A DNA stretch of 64,000 nt, taken from contig NC_015276.1 in assembly GCF_000192865.1 (NCBI RefSeq), positions 1,798,001 to 1,862,000 on the forward strand. Reading direction: 5' to 3'. The stretch is from Marinomonas mediterranea MMB-1. Its GTDB lineage: Bacteria; Pseudomonadota; Gammaproteobacteria; Pseudomonadales; Marinomonadaceae. A model generated the notes under the pieces. It saw only the letters and a list, made by a program, of their open reading frames with translations. It did no database searches and had not been told where the DNA came from. This document shows, one piece after another, positions 36,369 through 44,879 of this stretch (positions are counted from its first letter, which is position 1; the number at the start of each line of letters is the position of its first letter). A program made the position numbers and the translations under genes.

Positions 36369-37829
36369 TTAACTTAAGTCATAACCTTCGCGATGAAACG
36401 TGCCATTATTGTCGCGAAAAGAATATGCGAAATCGGGCCATACCAGCGTTAAATTTCCGCTACGTTGATCGACGTACCAGCTTTTGCAGCCTCCTGCTAG
36501 CCAAACAGTACCTTCACTCATTTGTTGTAAACGCGTCACAAATTGCTCTTCGGATGATTTTTTGGCCTCAAATACCGTCTTATTCTCAATTTTTATGTGT
36601 TCTAGGGCCTCCATAATGTAATCCACTTGTGCTTCGATGATGTAAACAACAGAGTTGTGGCCGAGACCAGTATTTGGACCATTAATAACAAATAAATTGG
36701 GGAAGTTATGGACAGTTATAGCATCATATGCCTGCATTCCTTTATCCCATTGAGCATCTAAACTATGACCCTGGTCATTAAATACGCGTTTAGCAAAGGG
36801 GGGTTGGGTCGCCTCAAATCCAGTCGCTAATATAATGGTGTCAATATCTTCATAACGGACGCCGCTTTTGCCAAAGAGTGTATTTCCTTCCACTTTATGC
36901 AAAGCAGATGCTTCTAAGCAGACATGCGGTTGGTTAAATGTTGGGAAATAGTGATTGGATATTAATAGCCGTTTACAACCAATTTCGTAATCTGGGGTCA
37001 ATTTTTCACGAATATCGGGATCTTCAACCTGTGATTCGAGGTGGTCTAATGCTGTTTTTTTTGCTTCATTAACAAACTTTGGAACATTCCTTCTTTGTAT
37101 AAAGTTATATTCTCCCGCCCAAAAAATATCCTGTCGAAGTTTGTTCATTTCTGACGGCATACGTTTAAATAAACGTTTTTGCTGCTCAGTATATATACTG
37201 TCAGGGCGGGGGACGACATACGCTGCACTTCTTTGGAATACGACAACTTCTTTCGCAATTTTCGAAATTTCCGGCACTATTTGTATGGCGGAGGCACCTG
37301 ATCCGACTATCGCAACACGTTTGTTTGTAAGATCTGCGTCATTGTTCCAACGCGCTGAGTGAAAGCAATCTCCTTTGAAGTCTTTTAAGCCTTCTATGTT
37401 AGGTAAATGTTCGTCAGCTAAATGCCCGGCCGCGGTAACTAAATAACGGGCAATATATAATCCTTGTGTTGTTTCTATATGCCATAACTTATCCTTACTG
37501 TTCCATGTCGATGTCAACATTTCGGTATTGAAATCGATGTTTTCAAGTAAATTTTCGTCTTTTGCGCAGTCACGCATATAGTTTAGAATTTCATCTCCTG
37601 GAGCAAACGTTTTAGACCAATTCGGGTTCATTTTCCAAGAAAATGAATATAAATGAGATGGAACATCACACTCCACTCCAGGGTATGTATTATCCCGCCA
37701 TGCACCGCCTACATCATTCGCTCTTTCGATAATGACAAACGATGGGTGATTGTTCTGTTTTAGTTTTGCGCCTAAACCAAGCCCACCAAAACCGCTGCCT
37801 ACAATTAATACATCGACTTCTTTATTCAT
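36369..37829 (-). CDS. Flavin-containing monooxygenase of Baeyer-Villiger type
   Basis: The 486-residue protein has an FAD loop GSGFGGLGLG (near residue 10), a second nucleotide-binding loop VGSGASAIQIVPEI (near 178) for NADPH, and between them FKGDCFHSARW, which fits the Baeyer-Villiger fingerprint FxGxxxHxxxW. It should insert oxygen next to a carbonyl to form an ester or lactone. ATG 37829 follows GGAGAAG. It lies next to an alpha/beta hydrolase that could open the lactone. Low AT-to-GC ratio differences from other regions suggest recent transfer, but this is an eye estimate. Confidence 0.9.
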   Translation of the reverse strand: MNKEVDVLIVGSGFGGLGLGAKLKQNNHPSFVIIERANDVGGAWRDNTYPGVECDVPSHLYSFSWKMNPNWSKTFAPGDEILNYMRDCAKDENLLENIDFNTEMLTSTWNSKDKLWHIETTQGLYIARYLVTAAGHLADEHLPNIEGLKDFKGDCFHSARWNNDADLTNKRVAIVGSGASAIQIVPEISKIAKEVVVFQRSAAYVVPRPDSIYTEQQKRLFKRMPSEMNKLRQDIFWAGEYNFIQRRNVPKFVNEAKKTALDHLESQVEDPDIREKLTPDYEIGCKRLLISNHYFPTFNQPHVCLEASALHKVEGNTLFGKSGVRYEDIDTIILATGFEATQPPFAKRVFNDQGHSLDAQWDKGMQAYDAITVHNFPNLFVINGPNTGLGHNSVVYIIEAQVDYIMEALEHIKIENKTVFEAKKSSEEQFVTRLQQMSEGTVWLAGGCKSWYVDQRSGNLTLVWPDFAYSFRDNNGTFHREGYDLS

Positions 37830-37859
37830 TGTCTTCTCCAAAATTTGATAGAGTATTTT

Positions 37860-38708
37860 CTACGCTTGACGCACATTGATAACAGATCCATCGGTAAATC
37901 TTTCAGGGTTTGATATGAAATGATCAATATGTTGAAACAGTTCCGCAGGCCTTTCGTATACAACGCCGTGACCACTTGGAATTTCTAAATAAGATGCTCT
38001 ATCAATTGAGGAGAATAGTTGTTTGCTATGATGCGTTGGAACCATCAAATCTTGACTGCATCCTATTACGAGTGTTTTTGCTTTTATTCTTGGTAAATCA
38101 TCTGTTATATCAATCGTTGAATTTAGCTTCATTTGTTTATCTATAAACTCGTTGATTTCAATTTTTTTAGCGTTTTCAACGGTTTGTTCTAAAGAGCTGT
38201 TTTGAATGAAGGAAGTGCTAAAAGCACAAAAACTCATATATAGCTTTAAAGCTTCGGAATTTTCTTTACGCAAAATATTCCATATATGATTACGTAGTAT
38301 TTGGTGTTCATCTGTTTTTTGCCAACCAGCAACTAATATTAGACCTGATACGTCATTAACTCTTTCAGATGCTATTTTTGCAGCGATAACGGCACCTAGA
38401 GAATAACCAAGTAAATTGTATTTTTTTCCTTCTAATGTCATGTTAATGACAGAGTATACTTGCTCCTTCAAATCAGACAGTGTTAATTTATCTTCATTTA
38501 TATTTGACCAATCTATTGAAATAACTCGGCAGCGTGATGATATTAGAGGGAATAAATACCCAAAATGAGTATCTGTACTTCCTGTTGTTCCGTGAATAAT
38601 AACCATCGGTAAATTATCGTTTTCTACACGCGGAACGCCTGAATCATAGTAGTTTAACGGTAATCCATTAAACGTTGTTTCGATTTTTTTATTTTCTGAA
38701 AGATTCAC
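37860..38708 (-). CDS. Alpha/beta hydrolase
   Basis: The 282-residue protein has an oxyanion motif VIHGTTGSTDTHF, the nucleophile elbow LLGYSLGAV (Ser near residue 110), an acidic position near VIGCSQDLMVPTHH, and the catalytic histidine in IPSGHGVVYERP. It is an esterase or lactonase-type enzyme. Its location between a Baeyer-Villiger monooxygenase and an SDR suggests hydrolysis of an ester or lactone made by the monooxygenase. The gene is AT-rich. Confidence 0.85.
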   Translation of the reverse strand: MNLSENKKIETTFNGLPLNYYDSGVPRVENDNLPMVIIHGTTGSTDTHFGYLFPLISSRCRVISIDWSNINEDKLTLSDLKEQVYSVINMTLEGKKYNLLGYSLGAVIAAKIASERVNDVSGLILVAGWQKTDEHQILRNHIWNILRKENSEALKLYMSFCAFSTSFIQNSSLEQTVENAKKIEINEFIDKQMKLNSTIDITDDLPRIKAKTLVIGCSQDLMVPTHHSKQLFSSIDRASYLEIPSGHGVVYERPAELFQHIDHFISNPERFTDGSVINVRQA

Positions 38709-38734
38709 TGAATACTCCTTTTAATTATATTTAT

Positions 38735-39493
38735 TTAGTAGGTAGCTCGGCCGCCTGATAAATCAAAAACAGCCCCTGTGGTAAAACTGACTTTTTCACT
38801 TGCTAAGAAATTAATCATCTCTGCGACTTCGCTGGGTTGACCCAGTCGTCCCATTGGTATTCTTTCTAATAGGCTGTTTTTCACATCTTCGTTAAACCAC
38901 TCTTTTTGTAGCATCTTAGTTTCAATAACAGCAGGCGCGATGGTATTTACAATGACACCTGTTTTAGCTAATTCTTTTCCTAGTACTTTGGTCATTGCGA
39001 TAACGCCTGCTTTAGCAGCGGCGTACCCTCCGCTTAAAGCATGACCTTCCATTCCTGCGGAAGATGAGACATTTATTATTCGTCCGTATGATTGTTTTAA
39101 CATTTGAGGAATGATCGCTTTACACATTAAGAATTGGCTGCTTAGGTTTTGTTTTATGTCTCTTTCCCAATCAGAAAACTCCATTTCCCATATTGGTTTC
39201 ATTTCACTTCCGCTGCCTGCATTATTTATTAGAATGTCAATTCTTTGAAATGCGTTGAGCGCTGAATCACGTATTCTATTTGGCGTTCCATCTGAACATA
39301 AATCGCCAATAACAACGATGCAATTACCACCCAAATTGTGTATTTCATCTTTTAATTTATTGCAGGATTCAACATCAATATCGACTAGTACTAATTTCGC
39401 GCCTTCCATATTAAGTTTTAAACATACTTCTCGACCGATACTGCCCGCAGCACCAGTAATAACGGCAACTCTGTTTTCTAAAGGCTTATTCAT
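38735..39493 (-). CDS. SDR family oxidoreductase, first gene of the minus-strand catabolic operon
   Basis: The 252-residue protein has TGAAGSIGREV (near residue 14), VIGDLCSDG, NNAG, INVSSSAGMEG and YAAAK, and ends in FDLSGGRATY. It is likely an NAD(P)-dependent alcohol dehydrogenase. It is divergent from the IclR-type regulator at 39704, with 210 bp between them, and followed after 26 nt by the hydrolase gene. In the proposed pathway it would oxidise the cyclic or secondary alcohol to the ketone that the monooxygenase uses. Confidence 0.88.
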   Translation of the reverse strand: MNKPLENRVAVITGAAGSIGREVCLKLNMEGAKLVLVDIDVESCNKLKDEIHNLGGNCIVVIGDLCSDGTPNRIRDSALNAFQRIDILINNAGSGSEMKPIWEMEFSDWERDIKQNLSSQFLMCKAIIPQMLKQSYGRIINVSSSAGMEGHALSGGYAAAKAGVIAMTKVLGKELAKTGVIVNTIAPAVIETKMLQKEWFNEDVKNSLLERIPMGRLGQPSEVAEMINFLASEKVSFTTGAVFDLSGGRATY

Positions 39494-39703
39494 TATGATT
39501 TAACTCCATTGGTTAGCATTAAATCCATTCGTGAATGTTCTGTGTTCTCGTTATTTAAAGGTATACGTAATGTTGGAAGAATAGAATGGTAAATAAGTCC
39601 ACGATGTGAACTTTCTATTTAACACTGACTTCTAAGCAACTAGAATGACACTATCCATTGCATTTAGATTTGGTTGTTAAGGTAAACCCTATAAGGAAAT
39701 TTA

Positions 39704-40474
39704 ATGATAAATGAAAATACCCTGTTAGTCGGGAAGGTGGCGTTGATCTTGTCGAATTTAAGCAGTTCTAGAAAAGGTGTGAGATTAAAAACCTTAGTAC
39801 TCGAAAGCGGTATTGCTCATGCCTCTGTTCATCGAATTTTAAGTGACTTAAAGGAAGTTGGGTTTGTTCAACAACTTCCCGACAAATCGTACCAACTTGG
39901 TCCTGCATTATTCACTCTCGGGCTCAGTGCTCCTTCTCCGATACACGATATGGATAAGCTAAAAGAATACGCTCAAGAACTAGCAGATGATTGTGGTGAC
40001 TTGGTTTATGTCTCATTAAAACAACTGAATGGAGTTCGCTACATCATTGCTTGCAAAGGCGACAGCCCCATACTTCCTAATACTATTCAGCAGGGTGACT
40101 ATAAGCCTTTCACTGCGAGCTATTCGGGCATTGTACTTTTGTCATATTTGGATGAAGAGCAGCAGCGAAGCTGGATACACAAGCCGCAGCTTGATGCGCC
40201 GTTGGAATGGGTTGATGAACATCGATTTTCATTGCAACGGAATATTCCAAAAATGATAAAAGAAATGAAAGACAAGCAATATATTTACGCGCAAGACCTT
40301 GTTTTGCCTGGAGTAAGTGGCATTTCAACTGTGATTCCATCCAAAAACAGCAAATTGCCTTATATGACTGTTTCTATATCAGCGACATCTGATCGATTAA
40401 ATAAAGAAACAGCAATGAAGCTGGTACCTAAATTACTCAACACAGCTAAGAAAATGAGCACTCTAATTCACTGA
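39704..40474 (+). CDS. IclR-family transcriptional regulator
   Basis: The 256-residue protein has a winged helix at residues about 10-60 (LKTLVLESGIAHASVHRILSDLKEVGFVQQ) and an IclR effector domain (GPALFTLGLSAP, HKPQLDAPLEWVDE, GVSGISTVIPSKN). IclR regulators commonly control aromatic or alicyclic catabolism genes. It lies between the two divergent catabolic gene groups and probably controls both. The canonical motif is intact. The intergenic region 39494-39703 is the best place for its operator. Confidence 0.9.
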   Translation: MINENTLLVGKVALILSNLSSSRKGVRLKTLVLESGIAHASVHRILSDLKEVGFVQQLPDKSYQLGPALFTLGLSAPSPIHDMDKLKEYAQELADDCGDLVYVSLKQLNGVRYIIACKGDSPILPNTIQQGDYKPFTASYSGIVLLSYLDEEQQRSWIHKPQLDAPLEWVDEHRFSLQRNIPKMIKEMKDKQYIYAQDLVLPGVSGISTVIPSKNSKLPYMTVSISATSDRLNKETAMKLVPKLLNTAKKMSTLIH

Positions 40475-40540
40475 AAATATCACTATTTAATGGTGTGCCT
40501 GAACTCAGACATAACGTCGTTTTTAAAGTAGGAAAAGTGT

Positions 40541-41317
40541 ATGAAACGCAATGCAATAGTAACGGGAGGAGCTCAAGGTATCGGTTTTGACATTGCGACA
40601 GAACTTGTCAGGAATGGATTTCAAGTTGCGATACTGGATGTGAAAGATACAAGCGATTTGAGTTTGGAGCTTAAAAAACGGTTAAGCGAAAGGAACGGCT
40701 CTTATCGTTATTACTCACTCGATATTAGCCAAATTGATAAACATGTTGAGGTAATCGATTCGATTGAACGCGACCTTGGAAGTATTCACTGTCTTATAAA
40801 CAACGCTGGAATCGCAGCACGCCCATTGACGGATGTCTTAGACCTTTCTCAAGAGCTTTTTGATAAATCAATTGACGTGAATTTACGAGGAACATTTTTC
40901 TTAACTCAATACGTTGCGAAAAAAATGTGTCAATACAGTATTGGCTCAGAAAAATACCACAGCATTATTTTTATTACATCCATTGCAGCGGATATGGTGA
41001 ATACAGAACGAAGTCAGTATTGCATTACAAAATCAGCCCTTTCAATGACGGCTAAAGTGTTTTCTCACCGTCTTGCTAAAGAAAGTATTTTCGTCCATGA
41101 AATTCGTCCCGGATTTATTAAAACTGAAATGACGGCTTCTACTGGTCGGAATACAGTAGATGAATTTATTGAAGATGGGCATCTACCTATTTCTCGTTGG
41201 GGATTATCAGAAGACGTTGGCGTGGTTTCTACCCAATTAGCGTTAGGGAAATTTCCATATATGACAGGAAATGTTTTTTGGGTCGATGGAGGGCTGCATC
41301 TGCAAAATGTTCCGTAA
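40541..41317 (+). CDS. SDR family oxidoreductase
   Basis: The 258-residue protein has TGGAQGIGFD (near residue 7), NNAG (near 86), ITSIAADM and YCITK catalytic residues (near 160), and ends in WVDGGLHLQ. It is an NAD(P)-dependent dehydrogenase of unknown substrate. It begins 67 nt after the IclR gene and precedes another SDR and an aldehyde dehydrogenase. The three genes could convert an alcohol group in steps to a carboxylate. Confidence 0.88.
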   Translation: MKRNAIVTGGAQGIGFDIATELVRNGFQVAILDVKDTSDLSLELKKRLSERNGSYRYYSLDISQIDKHVEVIDSIERDLGSIHCLINNAGIAARPLTDVLDLSQELFDKSIDVNLRGTFFLTQYVAKKMCQYSIGSEKYHSIIFITSIAADMVNTERSQYCITKSALSMTAKVFSHRLAKESIFVHEIRPGFIKTEMTASTGRNTVDEFIEDGHLPISRWGLSEDVGVVSTQLALGKFPYMTGNVFWVDGGLHLQNVP

Positions 41318-41394
41318 TTCAGTCGCTAATAAACCACAGGTTTTATCTTCTGAATCTAAATAAAAAGTAATCAAAAATAAAAATGGAGACGACT

Positions 41395-42180
41395 ATGCTA
41401 TTTGGGAAAATTATTGTGGTGACTGGCGTTGCTAGTGGCATTGGACAATACACCGCTAAACTTGCTGCGCATATGGGTGCTGAAGTTATTGGTATTGATG
41501 TTAAGAAGCCAAACGATCCAATAGGCACTTTTTTGCAAGGAGATATTTCGACTCAAGAAGGTGTTGATCAGATCGTCGATGCGCTTCCCGATAGCATAGA
41601 TGCGTTGTGTAACGTAGCTGGTGTTTCGGGTACAGGTGGTGCGGCGCTGACATTAGCGATTAATTTTTTTGGTTTAAAAGCCTTGTCCGAAAGTCTCGCT
41701 CCGAAAATTCGGACGGGCGGTAGTATTGTTAACGTCGCTTCTATGGCGGGTTATGAATGGCGTGAAAACGCACAACGTGCCTCAGCGATTGCGAAGTTAA
41801 GTGGTTTTCCAGAGCCAAGCAAACTGATGGAAAATTTTGAGATTCCTAATGAACTTGGTTATCCAATTTCAAAGGAAATACTCTTAGTTTGGACTATGTT
41901 AGCAGCCCATCAACCGGTGTTTAAATCGAGAAATATTCGCGTCAATGCCGTTTCACCAGGTCCAGTCGAAACGCCAATCCTGACACAGTTCCGTCAAGTT
42001 CTTGGGGATGAGCGAGTTAATTCCGATGTAGAACGAGTTGGGCGCTCAGGAACACCGTCTGATATAGCGCCAGTTATTTTATTTCTATGTTCAGATGCAG
42101 CGCGTTGGGTAAATGGTAATAACATTGCAACTGATGGCGGCCTAGAAGCCTCTGTCACTGCCGACACATTAAACTTATAA
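41395..42180 (+). CDS. SDR resembling 3-alpha-hydroxysteroid/coniferyl-alcohol dehydrogenases
   Basis: The 261-residue protein has TGVASGIGQYTAKLAA, a short Rossmann region with IDALCNVAGVSGTGG and an insertion before the catalytic residues (the ASAIAKLSGFPEPSK segment). Then come LGYPISKE (Tyr/Lys), VNAVSPGPVETPI and a NGNNIATDGGLEAS end. This length and insertion resemble the 3-alpha-hydroxysteroid dehydrogenase and coniferyl-alcohol dehydrogenase group. ATG 41395 follows GGAG. It lies 15 nt upstream of the aldehyde dehydrogenase and likely supplies its substrate. Confidence 0.85.
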   Translation: MLFGKIIVVTGVASGIGQYTAKLAAHMGAEVIGIDVKKPNDPIGTFLQGDISTQEGVDQIVDALPDSIDALCNVAGVSGTGGAALTLAINFFGLKALSESLAPKIRTGGSIVNVASMAGYEWRENAQRASAIAKLSGFPEPSKLMENFEIPNELGYPISKEILLVWTMLAAHQPVFKSRNIRVNAVSPGPVETPILTQFRQVLGDERVNSDVERVGRSGTPSDIAPVILFLCSDAARWVNGNNIATDGGLEASVTADTLNL

Positions 42181-42195
42181 AATAAGGAAAACATT

Positions 42196-43641
42196 ATGAC
42201 GGTTTTATTAAGTATCGGTGGTCAAAACGTAGCAGCCAGCAACCACAAAGATTATTCTCGTTTGGATCCGGTCACGGGTACGGTAGCCACTGTGTCTGCT
42301 GCCGCTACGTTAGAAGATGTCACGTCAGCCGCTAGAGCGGCGCAAGATGCTTTTTCAGCTTGGGCTAACATGGGGCCGACTGAGCGTCGAGGGTTATTGA
42401 ATAAAGCCGCCGATGTGATGGAAGCTAAGCGAGAGGCCTTTGTCGAAGCAATGATTACTGAGACAGGAGCAACGTCCACTTGGGCGGGTTTTAACGTAAT
42501 GTTGGCCGCCAGTCATATTCGTGAGGCGGCGGCCATGACGACTCAAATCGGCGGCGAAGTGATTCCTTCGAACAAACCAGGCACGCTGGCGATGTCTGTA
42601 AATAAACCAAAAGGTGTTTGTTTGGCAATCGCCCCTTGGAATGCTCCTGTTATTTTAGGAGCGCGAGCGATTGCCATGCCACTTGCATGTGGTAATACCG
42701 TTATTTTTAAAGGCTCTGAGCTTTGCCCTCTTACTCATAGGCTAATTGTTGATTGCTTTATAGAAGCTGGTTTCCCTAAAGGTGTTGTTAACTTTATCTC
42801 GAATGACCCAAAGGACGCTCCAAACATTGTAAGAGGCTTGATTGAAGCACCGGAAGTTCGCCATGTTAACTTCACAGGGTCGAGTTCAGTAGGGCGTATT
42901 ATAGGGAGAATCGCAGGGGAAAACTTAAAGCCAGCGTTGCTCGAATTAGGTGGTAAGGCTCCTCTTGTCGTGTTGTCTGATGCGGATATTGATGGCGCAG
43001 TAAATGCTGCTATCTTCGGTGCCTTTATGAATCAAGGGCAAATATGTATGTCAACTGAGCGTGTTATCGTTGATGATGAGATTGCCGATATGTTTGTCGA
43101 TAAGCTTGTTGCCCGTGCATCTCAGTTACCTTGGGGGAATCCTCGGAGCGACGTGGTGTTAGGGTCGTTAGTCGATCCTCAAGTATCCGATAAAATGCAT
43201 ACTTTAATCGCTGATGCACTCGAAAAGGGGGCTGTAGTGGCCTGTGGAAACGACAGTGACGGCTCAATGTTTTCAGCGACTTTATTAGATGGCGTTACCA
43301 AAGACATGCGTATTTATAATGAAGAAAGCTTTGGTCCGGTTAAATCAATCATTAGAGTCAACGGCGATGACGAAGCGATCCGGGTTGCAAACGACAGTGA
43401 ATATGGATTATCCGCCGCAGTTTTTTCTCAAGACATCAATCGCGCTCTGTCATGTGCCAACGCGATAAACAGCGGTATTTGTCACATTAATGGTCCTACG
43501 GTATCAGACGAGCCGCAAATGCCTTTTGGAGGTGTTGGTGATTCTGGCTTTGGGCGTTTTGGCGGCAAAGCTGGCATTGCGGAATTTACCGACTTACGCT
43601 GGATTACGGTAGAAGATCCAAATCAACATTATCCGTTTTGA
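42196..43641 (+). CDS. NAD-dependent aldehyde dehydrogenase, vanillin/salicylaldehyde type
   Basis: The 481-residue protein has the ALDH signatures ELGGKAPLVVL (catalytic Glu) and NQGQICMSTERV (catalytic Cys), a phosphate-binding FTGSSSVGR and EESFGPV. Overall it resembles vanillin or salicylaldehyde dehydrogenases, from memory of the family. It would oxidise the aldehyde from the preceding SDR to an acid. It closes the plus-strand gene group and is convergent with the LodB-like gene at 43740. Confidence 0.9.
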   Translation: MTVLLSIGGQNVAASNHKDYSRLDPVTGTVATVSAAATLEDVTSAARAAQDAFSAWANMGPTERRGLLNKAADVMEAKREAFVEAMITETGATSTWAGFNVMLAASHIREAAAMTTQIGGEVIPSNKPGTLAMSVNKPKGVCLAIAPWNAPVILGARAIAMPLACGNTVIFKGSELCPLTHRLIVDCFIEAGFPKGVVNFISNDPKDAPNIVRGLIEAPEVRHVNFTGSSSVGRIIGRIAGENLKPALLELGGKAPLVVLSDADIDGAVNAAIFGAFMNQGQICMSTERVIVDDEIADMFVDKLVARASQLPWGNPRSDVVLGSLVDPQVSDKMHTLIADALEKGAVVACGNDSDGSMFSATLLDGVTKDMRIYNEESFGPVKSIIRVNGDDEAIRVANDSEYGLSAAVFSQDINRALSCANAINSGICHINGPTVSDEPQMPFGGVGDSGFGRFGGKAGIAEFTDLRWITVEDPNQHYPF

Positions 43642-43739
43642 CCTACACAGTGGTTAATTGATGAAACCGTTAGAGACCCTTGTGCGGCGTAAACGGACCG
43701 AATCTCCGCACATTGCCTAATTTGCGTAATCGTTATCTG

Positions 43740-44879
43740 TTATAACCTCCTTTTCCAAAAGGTGTTATTTCGAAATCGTTTTTCATGTGAATACATGGAA
43801 TTTCGTTGTAATAGATAGTTTCTTCGACCTTTTTTAACGGCGTCAGTGTATTTTTGAAGAGCACTGTAGTCGTTGGCTAAGTATGACGCCACGATTTTTT
43901 GACTTTGCGCGGCTGCCCAAAATGCGGTTGTCATTCCATGCGCAGATAGGGGGTCAAACGATGCAGCGGCATCTCCAATTGCCATCCATCCTGCTTTTTT
44001 GGCGATGCCTGCGGCGGGAGTTAACCAGCGGGTAGCGGCGCTTGTTAATTCTGGCTCTGAATTGACCTCAAATTCAGCGTCATCAATCCAGTGTGCGATA
44101 TGTGTCGTTTGATCTAACAATGCACGCCATACGTCGAGCTCGTTTGTGACACCTCTTGGCATCAAATCAGGATCCGTATAAAAGTTGACGGACAAATCGC
44201 CATTTGACAAAAGAGAAGCGTACCACCAACCGTTTTTCGTGCTTTCTATCAGCGTGGCTGGTGTAGCAAGAACCTCGGAGTTTGGACGTTGCTTCAAGAA
44301 TGCGTACGCACACACAAGATGGTCATCGGTTTTCAATTTCGTTACGTTTTGCTTAGACAGAATCTTTCCAAGTGCTTGGGTTCGGCCACTTGCATCGATC
44401 GCAAATCGAGTCGATACAGGTTTATCGGCTACAGTGTTTTGCTCCTCAGAATCAGCGGGGATTAACCAATTACCGTTTCTTTCGGATATTTCTTTTAGCT
44501 TGGATTCAATCACTAGATCCGATTCTTCAGTGGCGAGGGAATAAAGATCCATTTCCAGCTTGGCTCTATTGACGATATGCCCAGCGCCTTCTAAGTGTAT
44601 AACACTGTTGCGTTCGACTAGTGCTTCTTGTCCCCAAGCCGAAAATGTCGTGTTTGATGATCTGTGTTCGGGTGTATCTAACAAATAGGAAAGCCCTAAC
44701 TCCGCGAGAATAGGGTTCGCCGCCGGAGCTAATGATTCACCTACTTTGTATTCGATCGATTCCATTTTAGGACGTATCCAAACAATGGAAAAACCTGACT
44801 GTTTTAGTGCAATGACGGCGGCGGCACCTGCAAGGCCACCACCGACAATCGCTACATCGTATAGGGTCGAGCTAATCAA
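43740..44879 (-). CDS. LodB-like FAD-dependent maturation oxidoreductase
   Basis: The 379-residue protein has an FAD motif VAIVGGGLAGAAA at the start, a middle SGRTQALGK region and a GDAAASFDPLSAHGMTTAFWAA flavin-binding motif seen in LodB and tryptophan-halogenase-like enzymes. LodB is needed to form the cysteine tryptophylquinone in LodA. It overlaps the LodA gene by TTGA (start TTG at 44879), so the two are translated together. The usual partner order, oxidase first and LodB second, is kept. Confidence 0.88.
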   Translation of the reverse strand: MISSTLYDVAIVGGGLAGAAAVIALKQSGFSIVWIRPKMESIEYKVGESLAPAANPILAELGLSYLLDTPEHRSSNTTFSAWGQEALVERNSVIHLEGAGHIVNRAKLEMDLYSLATEESDLVIESKLKEISERNGNWLIPADSEEQNTVADKPVSTRFAIDASGRTQALGKILSKQNVTKLKTDDHLVCAYAFLKQRPNSEVLATPATLIESTKNGWWYASLLSNGDLSVNFYTDPDLMPRGVTNELDVWRALLDQTTHIAHWIDDAEFEVNSEPELTSAATRWLTPAAGIAKKAGWMAIGDAAASFDPLSAHGMTTAFWAAAQSQKIVASYLANDYSALQKYTDAVKKGRRNYLLQRNSMYSHEKRFRNNTFWKRRL

